The notes under the pieces were generated by a model. That model was not told where the DNA came from, searched no databases, and saw only the letters and a list, made by a program, of their open reading frames with translations. From the IMG/VR virus record IMGVR_UViG_3300044614_002195, positions 62,001-126,000 of that record: a stretch of DNA of 64,000 nt, one strand, 5' to 3'. The position numbers were made by a program, and so were the translations under genes. The stretch is from a virus. Positions 29,459 to 36,612 of this stretch are shown piece by piece (position 1 is the stretch's first letter; the number at the start of each line of letters is the position of its first letter).

Positions 29459-29724
29459 ATACTTATTACAGACTGAGTCTATTGACTGCGCTAGTCACGC
29501 TAGCCATATCCTTCTACACTGCAGGGTATATCCACGGCGTAAAAACCGCAGAAAAAGGCTGGCAGGCAAGATTAATCTCGGCGGACTACGCAGAGTACAA
29601 CAAACGCACAGGCGGATGGGAACTGCGTAACATGGATGAAGTTGTCACATCGGCACTAATCCTTGGAAGAGGCAAACTTCCAGAAGAGAAAGAGAAGATC
29701 GAGCATTCTTTACTCAAGAAATAG
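29455..29724 (+). CDS. Small membrane-anchored protein, 89 aa
   Basis: Residues 5-25 form one hydrophobic helix (YRLSLLTALVTLAISFYTAG) after a short N-terminus. They are followed by a charged soluble part with a predicted helix at the end (LPEEKEKIEHSLLKK). It could be an N-terminally anchored periplasmic or cytoplasmic protein, for example of the lysis group (spanin-like size), but no diagnostic feature is present. It is coupled to the 57-residue gene by an ATGA overlap. Confidence 0.6.
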   Translation: MNTYYRLSLLTALVTLAISFYTAGYIHGVKTAEKGWQARLISADYAEYNKRTGGWELRNMDEVVTSALILGRGKLPEEKEKIEHSLLKK

Positions 29725-29750
29725 ACCTTCTCTCCGTTTTATATTATTTT

Positions 29751-29759
29751 TGGTATAAT
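29751..29759 (+). promoter_or_regulatory. Extended -10 promoter of a candidate small RNA
   Basis: TGGTATAAT is followed by ACTATAGAACG. The expected start site is near 29766. No gene start follows before the terminator at 29851, so the promoter seems to serve a non-coding transcript. No clear -35 element was found; the TGN extension could compensate. Confidence 0.6.
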
Positions 29760-29765
29760 ACTATA

Positions 29766-29892
29766 GAACGGAAACGTTTCTGCTGTCGCATGACAGCTAG
29801 CTGACCAGGCAGCTAAAAATAACCTGGATATTTTCTGGTGGTAACGGGTTCCCTCTCCCTGCGAGCATCTTGCTCCAGGGAGAGGGTTTTTT
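29766..29892 (+). ncRNA. Candidate structured small RNA, about 127 nt
   Basis: The unit lies between an extended -10 promoter and a strong intrinsic terminator and has no credible reading frame. It begins near a 10-nt palindrome (GAAACGTTTC, 29771-29780). Hairpin 1 is GCTGTC-GCAT-GACAGC (29782-29797). Directly abutting it is hairpin 2, TAGCTG-ACCAGG-CAGCTA (29798-29815), which would allow coaxial stacking. The loop of hairpin 2 (CCAGG) is complementary to CCTGG at 29823-29827, which would make an H-type pseudoknot. The terminator hairpin closes the RNA. Function unknown. It does not look like tRNA or tmRNA (no acceptor ends), and I recognise no known phage RNA. Confidence 0.6.
29851..29892 (+). 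terminator. Strong Rho-independent terminator
   Basis: CCCTCTCCCTG pairs with CAGGGAGAGGG (11 bp), extended inside by GAGCA-TCT-TGCTC with one bulged C, followed by six T (29887-29892). The T run is on the + strand side only, so it ends + strand transcription. The convergent - strand gene, whose stop lies at 29908-29910, has only an A run before the hairpin and no T run after it. Confidence 0.92.
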
Positions 29893-29907
29893 CAACACCC
29901 TATTTTC

Positions 29908-31188
29908 TTAGCTATTGGCTTTTACGATCTTTACGTTATGACATGTAAGCTGAATCATTGTAAGCAACTGCCTTACGTACTTTTCATTTATGAAGGGTAT
30001 ACCTAAGCCTAAAGACAAAAACATTTTACGGATACCTTTAGTGAACAAGAAGCATGACGTAAGATACTTGTCTTCCATCTCGAAAGGCACAGCTGAATCT
30101 TCAAAATAAACCATACCGCACCAAATAAACTCTTCTTCATTTTTTTTACGTATCTCGGTGATATCTAGAGTAAAGTTTGTGAGCATCTCTTCTTCATTTC
30201 TCTTAATTAGAAAATAAGCTCTATCTCTTTTAACGTATGTTTTTCCATGTACATTAAATTGCTGTTCTCTGGTTTTCATCCAGTACGACATAAGCTCTTG
30301 TCCGCTGTTTTTCTCCAGCTCCTGCACTTGCTGGTAATTCAGCATAGCTACATGGTTCTTAAGGTCTTCGCTGCCCTGCTTACCAAGCATAAGCTCTTTA
30401 ATGTCTTCAGAAAATTTAGAGTGATTACTCTCGCTCCATATCTTAATTAGCTGCTCTGTTGTAAGCATTTCAGATAAGGATACAGGAGAATTGTTCCAAT
30501 AGTCGTTTTTATAATTCCAAGTATTTCCCGCTTTTATTTTTAGCTCATTCATATCCCTAACAATCTCCACTCCCTGTCTACCGTACCAGCCATACTCACC
30601 ATTCAAAAAAACATTCTCTCTTTGATTGATGTCAGCGATTCTTGCCACCTCTAATGAGCATATATGTTTGGGAGAGCAAAACGACGGCACTACTAGGCTT
30701 TTTTTGTACTTATACTTGTTCTCCAGTTCAAGTCTAGGGAAAGCCTTTATAACCTTCTCTGACAAGTAACCAAATCTATTATTAAGTAATGCAGGCATAC
30801 CCATCTCTTCTAGTACTTCAGTAAAGTATGCTAAGCCATCTTTATGTCTAACTCTAGCAGCCTGGGCCTCCTGTACACTCAGTAACCATGCAGACTGAAA
30901 CTGCATAATTCTGGTTTGGTTTTTAAAAAGTTGCTTTTCAGCATACTCGCTGTATGGTAAATTAAAATCAAAGCAATCTGAAAAGTCTTTGCAAATTATT
31001 CCATATAACCTAGACCAATCAGATATAGGGAAAAAATCAAAAATATTTCCAATAAAGTCTGAATTTTTAGATCTAGCATACCAACCAAACAAAGGAACAC
31101 GTATAAAGTCATATTCTGACGTATTTGCCCCTAGCTTACCTACCACACTGGGTAGGTTTATTTTAGAATTGAACGAATTTAGTAACAT
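29908..31188 (-). CDS. Unrecognised protein, 426 aa
   Basis: No family recognised with confidence. The protein is rich in Tyr, Phe, Trp and Lys. The segment at about residues 125-175 (EEMGMPALLNNRFGYLSEKV, then KKSLVVPSFCSPKHICSLEV) resembles the pre-Toprim region of primase-like proteins ('..lGy.....lviP.....g.i..l..r'), but no Toprim acidic motifs follow, so this is weak. I chose ATG at 31188 (MLLNSF) over an upstream ATG at 31227, because the latter lies inside the divergent gene and the former has the ACTATG context. It is an isolated - strand gene, divergent from the next one. Confidence 0.55.
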   Translation of the reverse strand: MLLNSFNSKINLPSVVGKLGANTSEYDFIRVPLFGWYARSKNSDFIGNIFDFFPISDWSRLYGIICKDFSDCFDFNLPYSEYAEKQLFKNQTRIMQFQSAWLLSVQEAQAARVRHKDGLAYFTEVLEEMGMPALLNNRFGYLSEKVIKAFPRLELENKYKYKKSLVVPSFCSPKHICSLEVARIADINQRENVFLNGEYGWYGRQGVEIVRDMNELKIKAGNTWNYKNDYWNNSPVSLSEMLTTEQLIKIWSESNHSKFSEDIKELMLGKQGSEDLKNHVAMLNYQQVQELEKNSGQELMSYWMKTREQQFNVHGKTYVKRDRAYFLIKRNEEEMLTNFTLDITEIRKKNEEEFIWCGMVYFEDSAVPFEMEDKYLTSCFLFTKGIRKMFLSLGLGIPFINEKYVRQLLTMIQLTCHNVKIVKANS

Positions 31189-31190
31189 AG

Positions 31191-31196
31191 TATAAT
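31191..31196 (+). promoter_or_regulatory. -10 element of the divergent intergenic region
   Basis: TATAAT ends 10 nt before ATG 31207 in an 18-nt gap between divergent starts. Transcription from it would begin about 3-5 nt before the start codon, giving a nearly leaderless message. The gene behind it is monocistronic and ends in a good terminator, so a promoter must lie here or inside the divergent gene. Confidence 0.5.
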
Positions 31197-31206
31197 AAGA
31201 ATAAAT

Positions 31207-32262
31207 ATGAAAATTGCATTTGACCAACAGACCGACTACTCAGGTAAACAATTGTACAGCATGCTTTCCGGGGTAGATGTCCCTGAATATGTAAAAACTG
31301 CAGAAGTCGAAGATGCTCACGAGCTTAGACAGTTGCCTAAGACTGCTTTCGCTGACCCTGAAAGAATGATTTACCCTATTAACACTCCTGCTAGGGTTTA
31401 TGTGAGTAACGCGCATTTTGTTAATAAGAAAGCTGATATCACCAAACTATACGGTGAAGACTACTCTAGTCAATTAGAAAACAAGATCGCTGAAGCTGCG
31501 GAAGTGTTCGGAATCTCAGATGATCTCAGCAATTATAATAGTGAGCTTAACGTAAAGATTGCTGCAGACTATGAGGAAAAGTACATGGTGGACTTTGAAG
31601 CCCCAGGAATGGATGCATCCATCAAACTTTTCCCTGTGAAGACAGCATCAGATTTGAGCGAATCCGCTGAAACTTTCGCTAAAAATATCAGTAATTTCCC
31701 GTTCGCGGTAAGAATTAAATCTGCTGAGAATTTCGTAAAGGCTGCTGGTGAACTAGGGGTAGACGATATGCCTGAGCTTATCCTTAAATACGCAGGCCTG
31801 TACTACCCAGACTTGATTAACCTCGACCAGGAACTCTGGCGCAGATCTACAAAATTGGCTAACGAAGCGCATCATGAAATCTATGACAAGATCCGTGATG
31901 ACCTTTCTAATATGACTAGTGTTTCGGAGGTCATGAAGGTCGCGGAAACCTGTTTCAATATTGAAAATATGGAAGGCCTTTACGACAACGTTAAAGTAGC
32001 TCAGATTCTAGGTGACCCTGTGGACAGAATTTTCACAGAGCCCGTCACCAAGATTGCTGGCGACCTTAGCTATGTTGAAGTTCATGGCGATAAGTACAAG
32101 CTCGACGATCTTACAAAGATCAGCAAGGATAAGTACGAAGAAGCATTCGGAGACTGCGGGATTGACCCTGCAGACCCTGTGAAGATTGCGGATATTCTCC
32201 CCACCATGCCCAGAAGCGATGTAAAGCTTCTCGAGGAAATCACAGGTTTGAGACCTATCTAA
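31207..32262 (+). CDS. Monocistronic, probably abundant protein, 351 aa
   Basis: No named family. The segment at residues 44-71 (LPKTAFADPERMIYPINTPA) resembles a motif found in head-associated phage proteins ('FAdp..r.YPi.t'), which is only a hint. The rest is helical and acidic with repeated Lys-Ile-Ala segments (VKIAADYEEKY, TKIAGD, VKIADILP). Codon choice is more regular than in neighbours (AAG for Lys and GAC for Asp are frequent), and the gene has its own -10 element and terminator. Both suggest high, independent expression, as for a virion or DNA-coating protein. Function unknown. Confidence 0.6.
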   Translation: MKIAFDQQTDYSGKQLYSMLSGVDVPEYVKTAEVEDAHELRQLPKTAFADPERMIYPINTPARVYVSNAHFVNKKADITKLYGEDYSSQLENKIAEAAEVFGISDDLSNYNSELNVKIAADYEEKYMVDFEAPGMDASIKLFPVKTASDLSESAETFAKNISNFPFAVRIKSAENFVKAAGELGVDDMPELILKYAGLYYPDLINLDQELWRRSTKLANEAHHEIYDKIRDDLSNMTSVSEVMKVAETCFNIENMEGLYDNVKVAQILGDPVDRIFTEPVTKIAGDLSYVEVHGDKYKLDDLTKISKDKYEEAFGDCGIDPADPVKIADILPTMPRSDVKLLEEITGLRPI

Positions 32263-32295
32263 TTAACAAACTTAAACAAACTAAAATTAAATAAC

Positions 32296-32329
32296 AACCC
32301 GCCAGGCTAAAACTTGGCGGGTTTCTTTT
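32296..32329 (+). terminator. Rho-independent terminator touching the next start codon
   Basis: AACCCGCCA (32296-32304) pairs perfectly with TGGCGGGTT (32315-32323) around a 10-nt loop, followed by TTTCTTTT. The last T is directly before the ATG at 32330. It ends the 351-residue gene's message. Because the U tract is also the start context of the next gene, read-through or a downstream promoter is needed for that gene. Confidence 0.85.
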
Positions 32330-32893
32330 ATGTCAACACATACAGAAGAAGACGTACATGTAGAGTGGGTGCATGGAGGCAAACACTATAAGAAAAGGAA
32401 AAGCCTACCGTCACTTAATTCTCCAGAAGAGTTTTTCACTAACGCTTTAAGAGAGAATAAAGCTATAATTGTTAAAGCTTTTAATATAAGGAAAAGTAAA
32501 TCTAGTATATCTCGATATACTATAAATCTAATTGTAGGATATAGGCAGGATTTTGAGTTTAAAGACCCCAAAATATTCATAAACTACTGGAGACTGTGGC
32601 CATATGCTACTCCTCCGGAAGAGACTATGATTGCTTCTAGGTACCTGCCGGCACCATTCAGCAACATCTACGCAATTCTACCTTGTAGTAAATTTACACA
32701 TAATGAACAACCTGTATCAAAGTACCTTAGAGCACCTAGAGTAAGTTTATTTCCCAGATATGGTGAGGAGTACATATATAATCTTAACGCTAGTATTAAC
32801 TCAGATGATCTTGCTTCTTGGATGACTATAGTTAATCTGGCTGTTCAGAAAGTTCACAAACAGTTTGTGGATGAGAACGGTGAGATTGTATAA
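32330..32893 (+). CDS. Unrecognised protein, 187 aa
   Basis: No family recognised. It is a basic and aromatic protein with a strand-rich centre (RYTINLIVGYRQDFEF, INYWRLWPYATPPEE) and a helical C-terminus. The ATG immediately follows the terminator's T run, giving TTTTATG. The next gene follows after 7 nt. Its context with an AAA+ ATPase two genes downstream suggests one transcription unit of three genes (32330-34548). Confidence 0.55.
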   Translation: MSTHTEEDVHVEWVHGGKHYKKRKSLPSLNSPEEFFTNALRENKAIIVKAFNIRKSKSSISRYTINLIVGYRQDFEFKDPKIFINYWRLWPYATPPEETMIASRYLPAPFSNIYAILPCSKFTHNEQPVSKYLRAPRVSLFPRYGEEYIYNLNASINSDDLASWMTIVNLAVQKVHKQFVDENGEIV

Positions 32894-32894
32894 T
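32889..32894 (+). promoter_or_regulatory. Possible -10 element overlapping a stop codon
   Basis: TATAAT spans the TAA stop of the previous gene and lies 6 nt before ATG 32901. It has no TGN extension or -35. It may be a chance match in the Val-stop codons GTA TAA. Confidence 0.2.
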
Positions 32895-32900
32895 GCTTAT

Positions 32901-33449
32901 ATGAAGAGTAAAAAAGAAATATTAAAAGATGAGAAAGCTCCTGTACTGGTCTTGCTTGCGCTCGTAACTAAAGAATACGGTAAAGAGTGCTATGAGTGGG
33001 AACCTCTTGTTTTAAAAGCAGAACTGCAGGAAGATTTTGATGTAACTATCTCAGATTTGCAGTCAGATAAAATACAAGCAGGCATCACAATCTTAACCAC
33101 AGATCAGTACGAAACAAACGTGCCTGTTTTTGAGACTCTCAACTATCTACTAAACAATCAGCCTGACGACCTGCAAGACTTTAATCCGCTTGAAGCAGAA
33201 GAGGTGATATGTGGATTAACAGAGGCGTATCTGATCCGAGGAGAAAAAATGCACTTCTCTCCTGAAATTAGGGTGTACACAGGATTAATATTTGAAGATT
33301 ATGGTATGCACAAGCCGCCTACGTTGTTCCCTGAAGCCTTAATGAAAGAGCGCGACGGCAATGATGAAACCAAGAACGATGCTCTCCAAGAGTTGTTTGA
33401 CGAAAAAATTAAACTTGTTAAAAAATACTTAGACAATGCACATTTATAA
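32901..33449 (+). CDS. Unrecognised acidic protein, 182 aa
   Basis: No family recognised. It is mostly helical and acidic. A longer frame begins inside the previous gene at 32865, but I chose ATG 32901 because of the TATATG context and 7-nt spacing. Its end overlaps the AAA+ ATPase start by 14 nt, so the two are probably coupled and it may be an adaptor of that ATPase (inference). Confidence 0.55.
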   Translation: MKSKKEILKDEKAPVLVLLALVTKEYGKECYEWEPLVLKAELQEDFDVTISDLQSDKIQAGITILTTDQYETNVPVFETLNYLLNNQPDDLQDFNPLEAEEVICGLTEAYLIRGEKMHFSPEIRVYTGLIFEDYGMHKPPTLFPEALMKERDGNDETKNDALQELFDEKIKLVKKYLDNAHL

Positions 33450-34548
33450 CGCGCAGCTTCATGATATTTATGAGAAGCCCAACGCCAAAAGGTTGGAGCA
33501 TCTGTATAACAAGCTTTTTAAAACTATACCCACCACAGTCAGCTTTTCTGATAACTTTGAGATGGATTCACTGAAGGCTATCGAAGAGCACTTTGATATC
33601 TTCACGAGTGATATAACGGTAGTAGGTTCTAGACTTGTAGAGGAAACAGTGTGGGTAGGCAAGGCTGGTAAGTACGAAGATATCCTACTACATTCCTCGT
33701 ATAGGTCTCCAGATGGAGACCATCCTATGCTGGGTTCAGTATTTGGTAGCAGTATTAAAAAAGAAGAGATCGATAGCTTGCATGTAAGTGTTAGAGCTGC
33801 ATGTAAAGACAGAGAAGAGGCCAAGCTGTTATGCGATCTTTTGTTACCGTTTAAACTGCAGCTTAAAAATAAGATTTACATGCTTACAGCTAGCTATGGA
33901 GATCTCAGCCTATCTCCGTTGCCCACAATGGATGTAAACGGTAATTTAGCTCTAAACTATGGCTCAGAGTTCGAAGCTTTTCATGAAAAAATCATGGATA
34001 GCCTTAAAACAAAAACATCTGGGCTGTATCTGTTCAGCGGGCCTCCAGGTACAGGCAAATCATCTTACATCAAATATCTCACAACCTGCGATATCGGACG
34101 TAAGATAGTATACATCCCAGGAGGGATGATTGAACAGCTTGTATCTCCTGAGATGGTTCCGCTACTGGTCGAGAACAAGAATATTATTCTGGTAATCGAG
34201 GATGCTGAGAAAGCTTTAATCTCTAGAGAAGTATCAGCAAACACAGACATGGTACAGACTGTACTCAACCTTACATCAGGCTTCCTTGGCGATGCGGCTA
34301 ATGTTTCTATCATTGCCACATTCAATACATCCAAGGATAACATTGATTCTGCGCTACTACGTAAAGGTCGATTGAAGCTTAGTTATGAGTTTGATAAGCT
34401 CTCATTAGCGGACACTATCAATTTGGCTGAATCTCTAGGATTAAATACCTCCAAAATTACTGAAGGTATGACTCTTGCAGATATCTACCATATGGAAGAG
34501 CAGCCAGGCTATGAGAAGCCAGAAGAAAAGCGCGTAGGCTTTTTCTAA
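33436..34548 (+). CDS. AAA+ ATPase, BCS1-like arrangement
   Basis: This 370-residue protein has Walker A GPPGTGKS at residues 202-209 and Walker B ILVIEDAE at 251-258. A sensor-1 region follows (SIIATFNTSKDNID), then a finger-like ALLRKGRLKL. The 200-residue N-terminal part is of its own kind. The spacing and the 'll.kGR' box put it in the classical AAA group (BCS1/FtsH-like), which unfolds or remodels protein complexes as a hexameric ring. Its substrate is unknown. It ends 4 nt before the convergent terminase gene with no terminator between them. Confidence 0.82.
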   Translation: MHIYNAQLHDIYEKPNAKRLEHLYNKLFKTIPTTVSFSDNFEMDSLKAIEEHFDIFTSDITVVGSRLVEETVWVGKAGKYEDILLHSSYRSPDGDHPMLGSVFGSSIKKEEIDSLHVSVRAACKDREEAKLLCDLLLPFKLQLKNKIYMLTASYGDLSLSPLPTMDVNGNLALNYGSEFEAFHEKIMDSLKTKTSGLYLFSGPPGTGKSSYIKYLTTCDIGRKIVYIPGGMIEQLVSPEMVPLLVENKNIILVIEDAEKALISREVSANTDMVQTVLNLTSGFLGDAANVSIIATFNTSKDNIDSALLRKGRLKLSYEFDKLSLADTINLAESLGLNTSKITEGMTLADIYHMEEQPGYEKPEEKRVGFF

Positions 34549-34552
34549 GATA

Positions 34553-36268
34553 CTAGCTCTCCCTGCCGGCGCTACTGCTAGGTCCTGTAAGGCTTGAGTC
34601 GCCTATTACCATATAGGCAGCACATACCGCAAATACAAGGCTATGCATAGCGTCGTCAGGCTGCTTGGGGTGGTGATCGTAGATTAGCTCCTGTCCATAC
34701 AAACCGTCTTTGACTTCAATGTATATGTTCAAGAGATCTTGCATATATTCCGAAACTTCGCCCCAAGAAGGAAAAAGTATCTTGCCTGCTTTAATTTGCC
34801 TGATAACTAGAGATATCACATCAGATCTATGTAGAACCCATCTGTTCTGCCTCCAGTCGTACACACCCGGCTCAAAGTGCTGAATCATTTTTGTTCTTCT
34901 ATAGGCAGCCATTTGAGATCTGTTAGGGTCTGTAAGTTCACATAGTTTAATTCCCCTGATAGGATCAGGACCTGAGTCAGATACGCAAAAGGCGTTTACA
35001 CTATTAGCGTGATCAGCTATGGCTCTAATGTGTGCCTCGTAATCAAACCCACGATATATTTTAGCAGAAATTATTTCGTAAACTCCATCTGAGCGTATTC
35101 CGCCCAGTGTAGCTACCGTTCTAGACTGCGCCATACTCACACCCCAATCCACCCCCATAGTATATGCAGTGTACCTAGCCTTATTTTTATTTAAGATAGC
35201 AAAATTATACTCATTACCGTCTACGTACTGTGATCCTAGCAAACATACTTTAACAAGTTCTTCTTGTGTGATTGGTTTTGACCCTATGTCATATGACAGC
35301 CCTAGAGTTTCATTCATAACCACTCTAAGCTCGTTTTTACCGCTATGTACTTTTTGATAAATTTCTTTCCACTCTTTAGGGTCCTCGTTGAAGTGAGGCA
35401 AGAGAGGCTGAGCTAGATGATAGCCGGTGATTAGATAATCGCTAGGGTTCATGCTCACCCATTCACCATCTCGAGAGTTTAATACTTTTGAACACTTCGA
35501 ACAGCTGAAACCGTGAGGCTGAATCATCTTCAGAGGATCATTTCCTTCTGTAAGAGAATTCCAATGATTACAGCCTGTACACTTCATCATCCATTCAAGC
35601 TGATTGGATGTTTTCCACATTCTATGAATAGTATTTGTAGAATCAAGAGGTGTACCGGCAAAAATTTCCCTTTTATAAGGGCTCATGGCCATAGTTTCCT
35701 GAATAATAGGAATCTGGTCGTGCTGGATATCCTGGACTTCATCATACACAACACAATCTATAGCAGGTCCACGAGTTCTGGTAGCATCGTCACTCACATA
35801 GCGAAACAAAACGCTGCTGTGCGTGTCATCCAATATCTTCTCAAACACATCATTCTTAAACCATCCTTTTACTAATAAATTTTTAATTTTTGGGCTCTCG
35901 AATCTTGGAGGAATATAGTTACTTGAAAAATACTTAGTAGTAAGCTCCTGAGGGCCGACATACATCATCTTGAAATAGTTCCAACGTATCAAATTAAGAC
36001 AAATAAAATTACTTAAAAGTGTAGACTTAAGAGTCTTACGGCTGCACTTTAATAAAAGTTTTTGAGGCATATTGTCATAAATATGCTTCAACATCGGGAA
36101 AGCATCTAGTTTCTGCAGCCGCCCTTCATTATCGTACAGATAATTCTCGACAAAATGTGAAGGCGGAAGTACCGAAAATATTAATTGTCGAGCAATAAAC
36201 GCTGACTTCGCATTGTTTTTGCGTAGCAGCTTTTCCACAGTGTCCTTAATTGTAACATGATACGACAT
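34553..36268 (-). CDS. terL: Terminase large subunit
   Basis: The ATPase half has a Walker A-like segment at residues 74-82 (KCSRKTLKS) and Walker B with catalytic Glu (CVVYDEVQD, 172-180). A motif III-like FAGTP lies at 203-207. Two CxxC pairs (C230/C233 and C256/C259) form a zinc-finger-like insert, as in the GpA-type terminases. The nuclease half has the RNase H-like acids: D374 in MGVDWG, D431 in VSDSG and D538/D539 in HHPKQPDDAMHS. It is the motor and nuclease that packages DNA into the prohead. It is the only - strand gene in its area, and no small subunit is adjacent. Confidence 0.9.
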   Translation of the reverse strand: MSYHVTIKDTVEKLLRKNNAKSAFIARQLIFSVLPPSHFVENYLYDNEGRLQKLDAFPMLKHIYDNMPQKLLLKCSRKTLKSTLLSNFICLNLIRWNYFKMMYVGPQELTTKYFSSNYIPPRFESPKIKNLLVKGWFKNDVFEKILDDTHSSVLFRYVSDDATRTRGPAIDCVVYDEVQDIQHDQIPIIQETMAMSPYKREIFAGTPLDSTNTIHRMWKTSNQLEWMMKCTGCNHWNSLTEGNDPLKMIQPHGFSCSKCSKVLNSRDGEWVSMNPSDYLITGYHLAQPLLPHFNEDPKEWKEIYQKVHSGKNELRVVMNETLGLSYDIGSKPITQEELVKVCLLGSQYVDGNEYNFAILNKNKARYTAYTMGVDWGVSMAQSRTVATLGGIRSDGVYEIISAKIYRGFDYEAHIRAIADHANSVNAFCVSDSGPDPIRGIKLCELTDPNRSQMAAYRRTKMIQHFEPGVYDWRQNRWVLHRSDVISLVIRQIKAGKILFPSWGEVSEYMQDLLNIYIEVKDGLYGQELIYDHHPKQPDDAMHSLVFAVCAAYMVIGDSSLTGPSSSAGRES

Positions 36269-36418
36269 AAACGTAATAATAAAAGCAAACCCAGAAAAGC
36301 CAAAAATGTAACAGAAGAGGTATTTAAAGTTGTAGAATCGTCTTTCGACGCATTTCTCAGTATCTTCAATGGCGGCAATTCTGACAAGAAAAAATATTAT
36401 AGAGTCTACAAAGATTGA
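36257..36418 (+). CDS. Small basic protein, 53 aa
   Basis: An open frame from ATG 36257 to TGA 36418 begins with a strongly basic segment (RHKRNNKSKPRKAKN) and continues with an amphipathic helix (EEVFKVVESSFDAFLSIF). Its first 12 nt overlap the terminase start on the opposite strand. It fills an otherwise empty divergent region and looks coding by composition, but there is no independent proof. Confidence 0.45.
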   Translation: MIRHKRNNKSKPRKAKNVTEEVFKVVESSFDAFLSIFNGGNSDKKKYYRVYKD

Positions 36419-36440
36419 CCTGCTATGCTATAATAGCAGG
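36419..36440 (+). promoter_or_regulatory. Extended -10 promoter inside an inverted repeat
   Basis: CCTGCTAT (36419-36426) and ATAGCAGG (36433-36440) are perfect inverted repeats, and TGCTATAAT (36426-36434), an extended -10 element, lies within them. The ATG of the next gene is 10 nt after the -10. A dimeric repressor binding this palindrome would block the promoter directly; alternatively it is an RNA hairpin at the 5' end. It is probably the promoter of the AT-hook, AAA and Ycf-like operon. Confidence 0.6.
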
Positions 36441-36444
36441 TGTT

Positions 36445-36612
36445 ATGAGTAGAACTATTAGAAAATATCAGGTCAGAGATAAACGAAATCGGTATAAGCA
36501 GATCGAACGTCAAAAGCTGGAAGACCAGTATTATACAGATGTAGCAAAATCGCATGACAGAAAAATCCGTAAAAAGGGTCTTCGAGAAGAAGAATCCGAC
36601 GAACAGCAGTGA
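36445..36612 (+). CDS. Small highly charged protein, 55 aa
   Basis: It starts at ATG 36445 in the GTTATG context, 10 nt after the -10 element; an upstream TTG in frame is not needed. It is rich in Arg, Lys, Asp and Glu (RTIRKYQVRDKRNRYKQIER) and wholly helical. The last 59 nt overlap the AT-hook gene. Function unknown; nucleic-acid binding is plausible from its charge. Confidence 0.55.
   Translation: MSRTIRKYQVRDKRNRYKQIERQKLEDQYYTDVAKSHDRKIRKKGLREEESDEQQ

Noticed and set aside
29766-29892. tRNA or tmRNA gene in the structured intergenic region
   Set aside because: No acceptor stem, CCA end, T-loop or tag-coding frame; hairpins are too short and the unit ends in an intrinsic terminator.
36181-36387. 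- strand frame overlapping the terminase start
   Set aside because: It overlaps the terminase in another frame and would require two overlapping genes on the same strand. Its Leu-rich segment is a by-product of the A/T-rich sequence.
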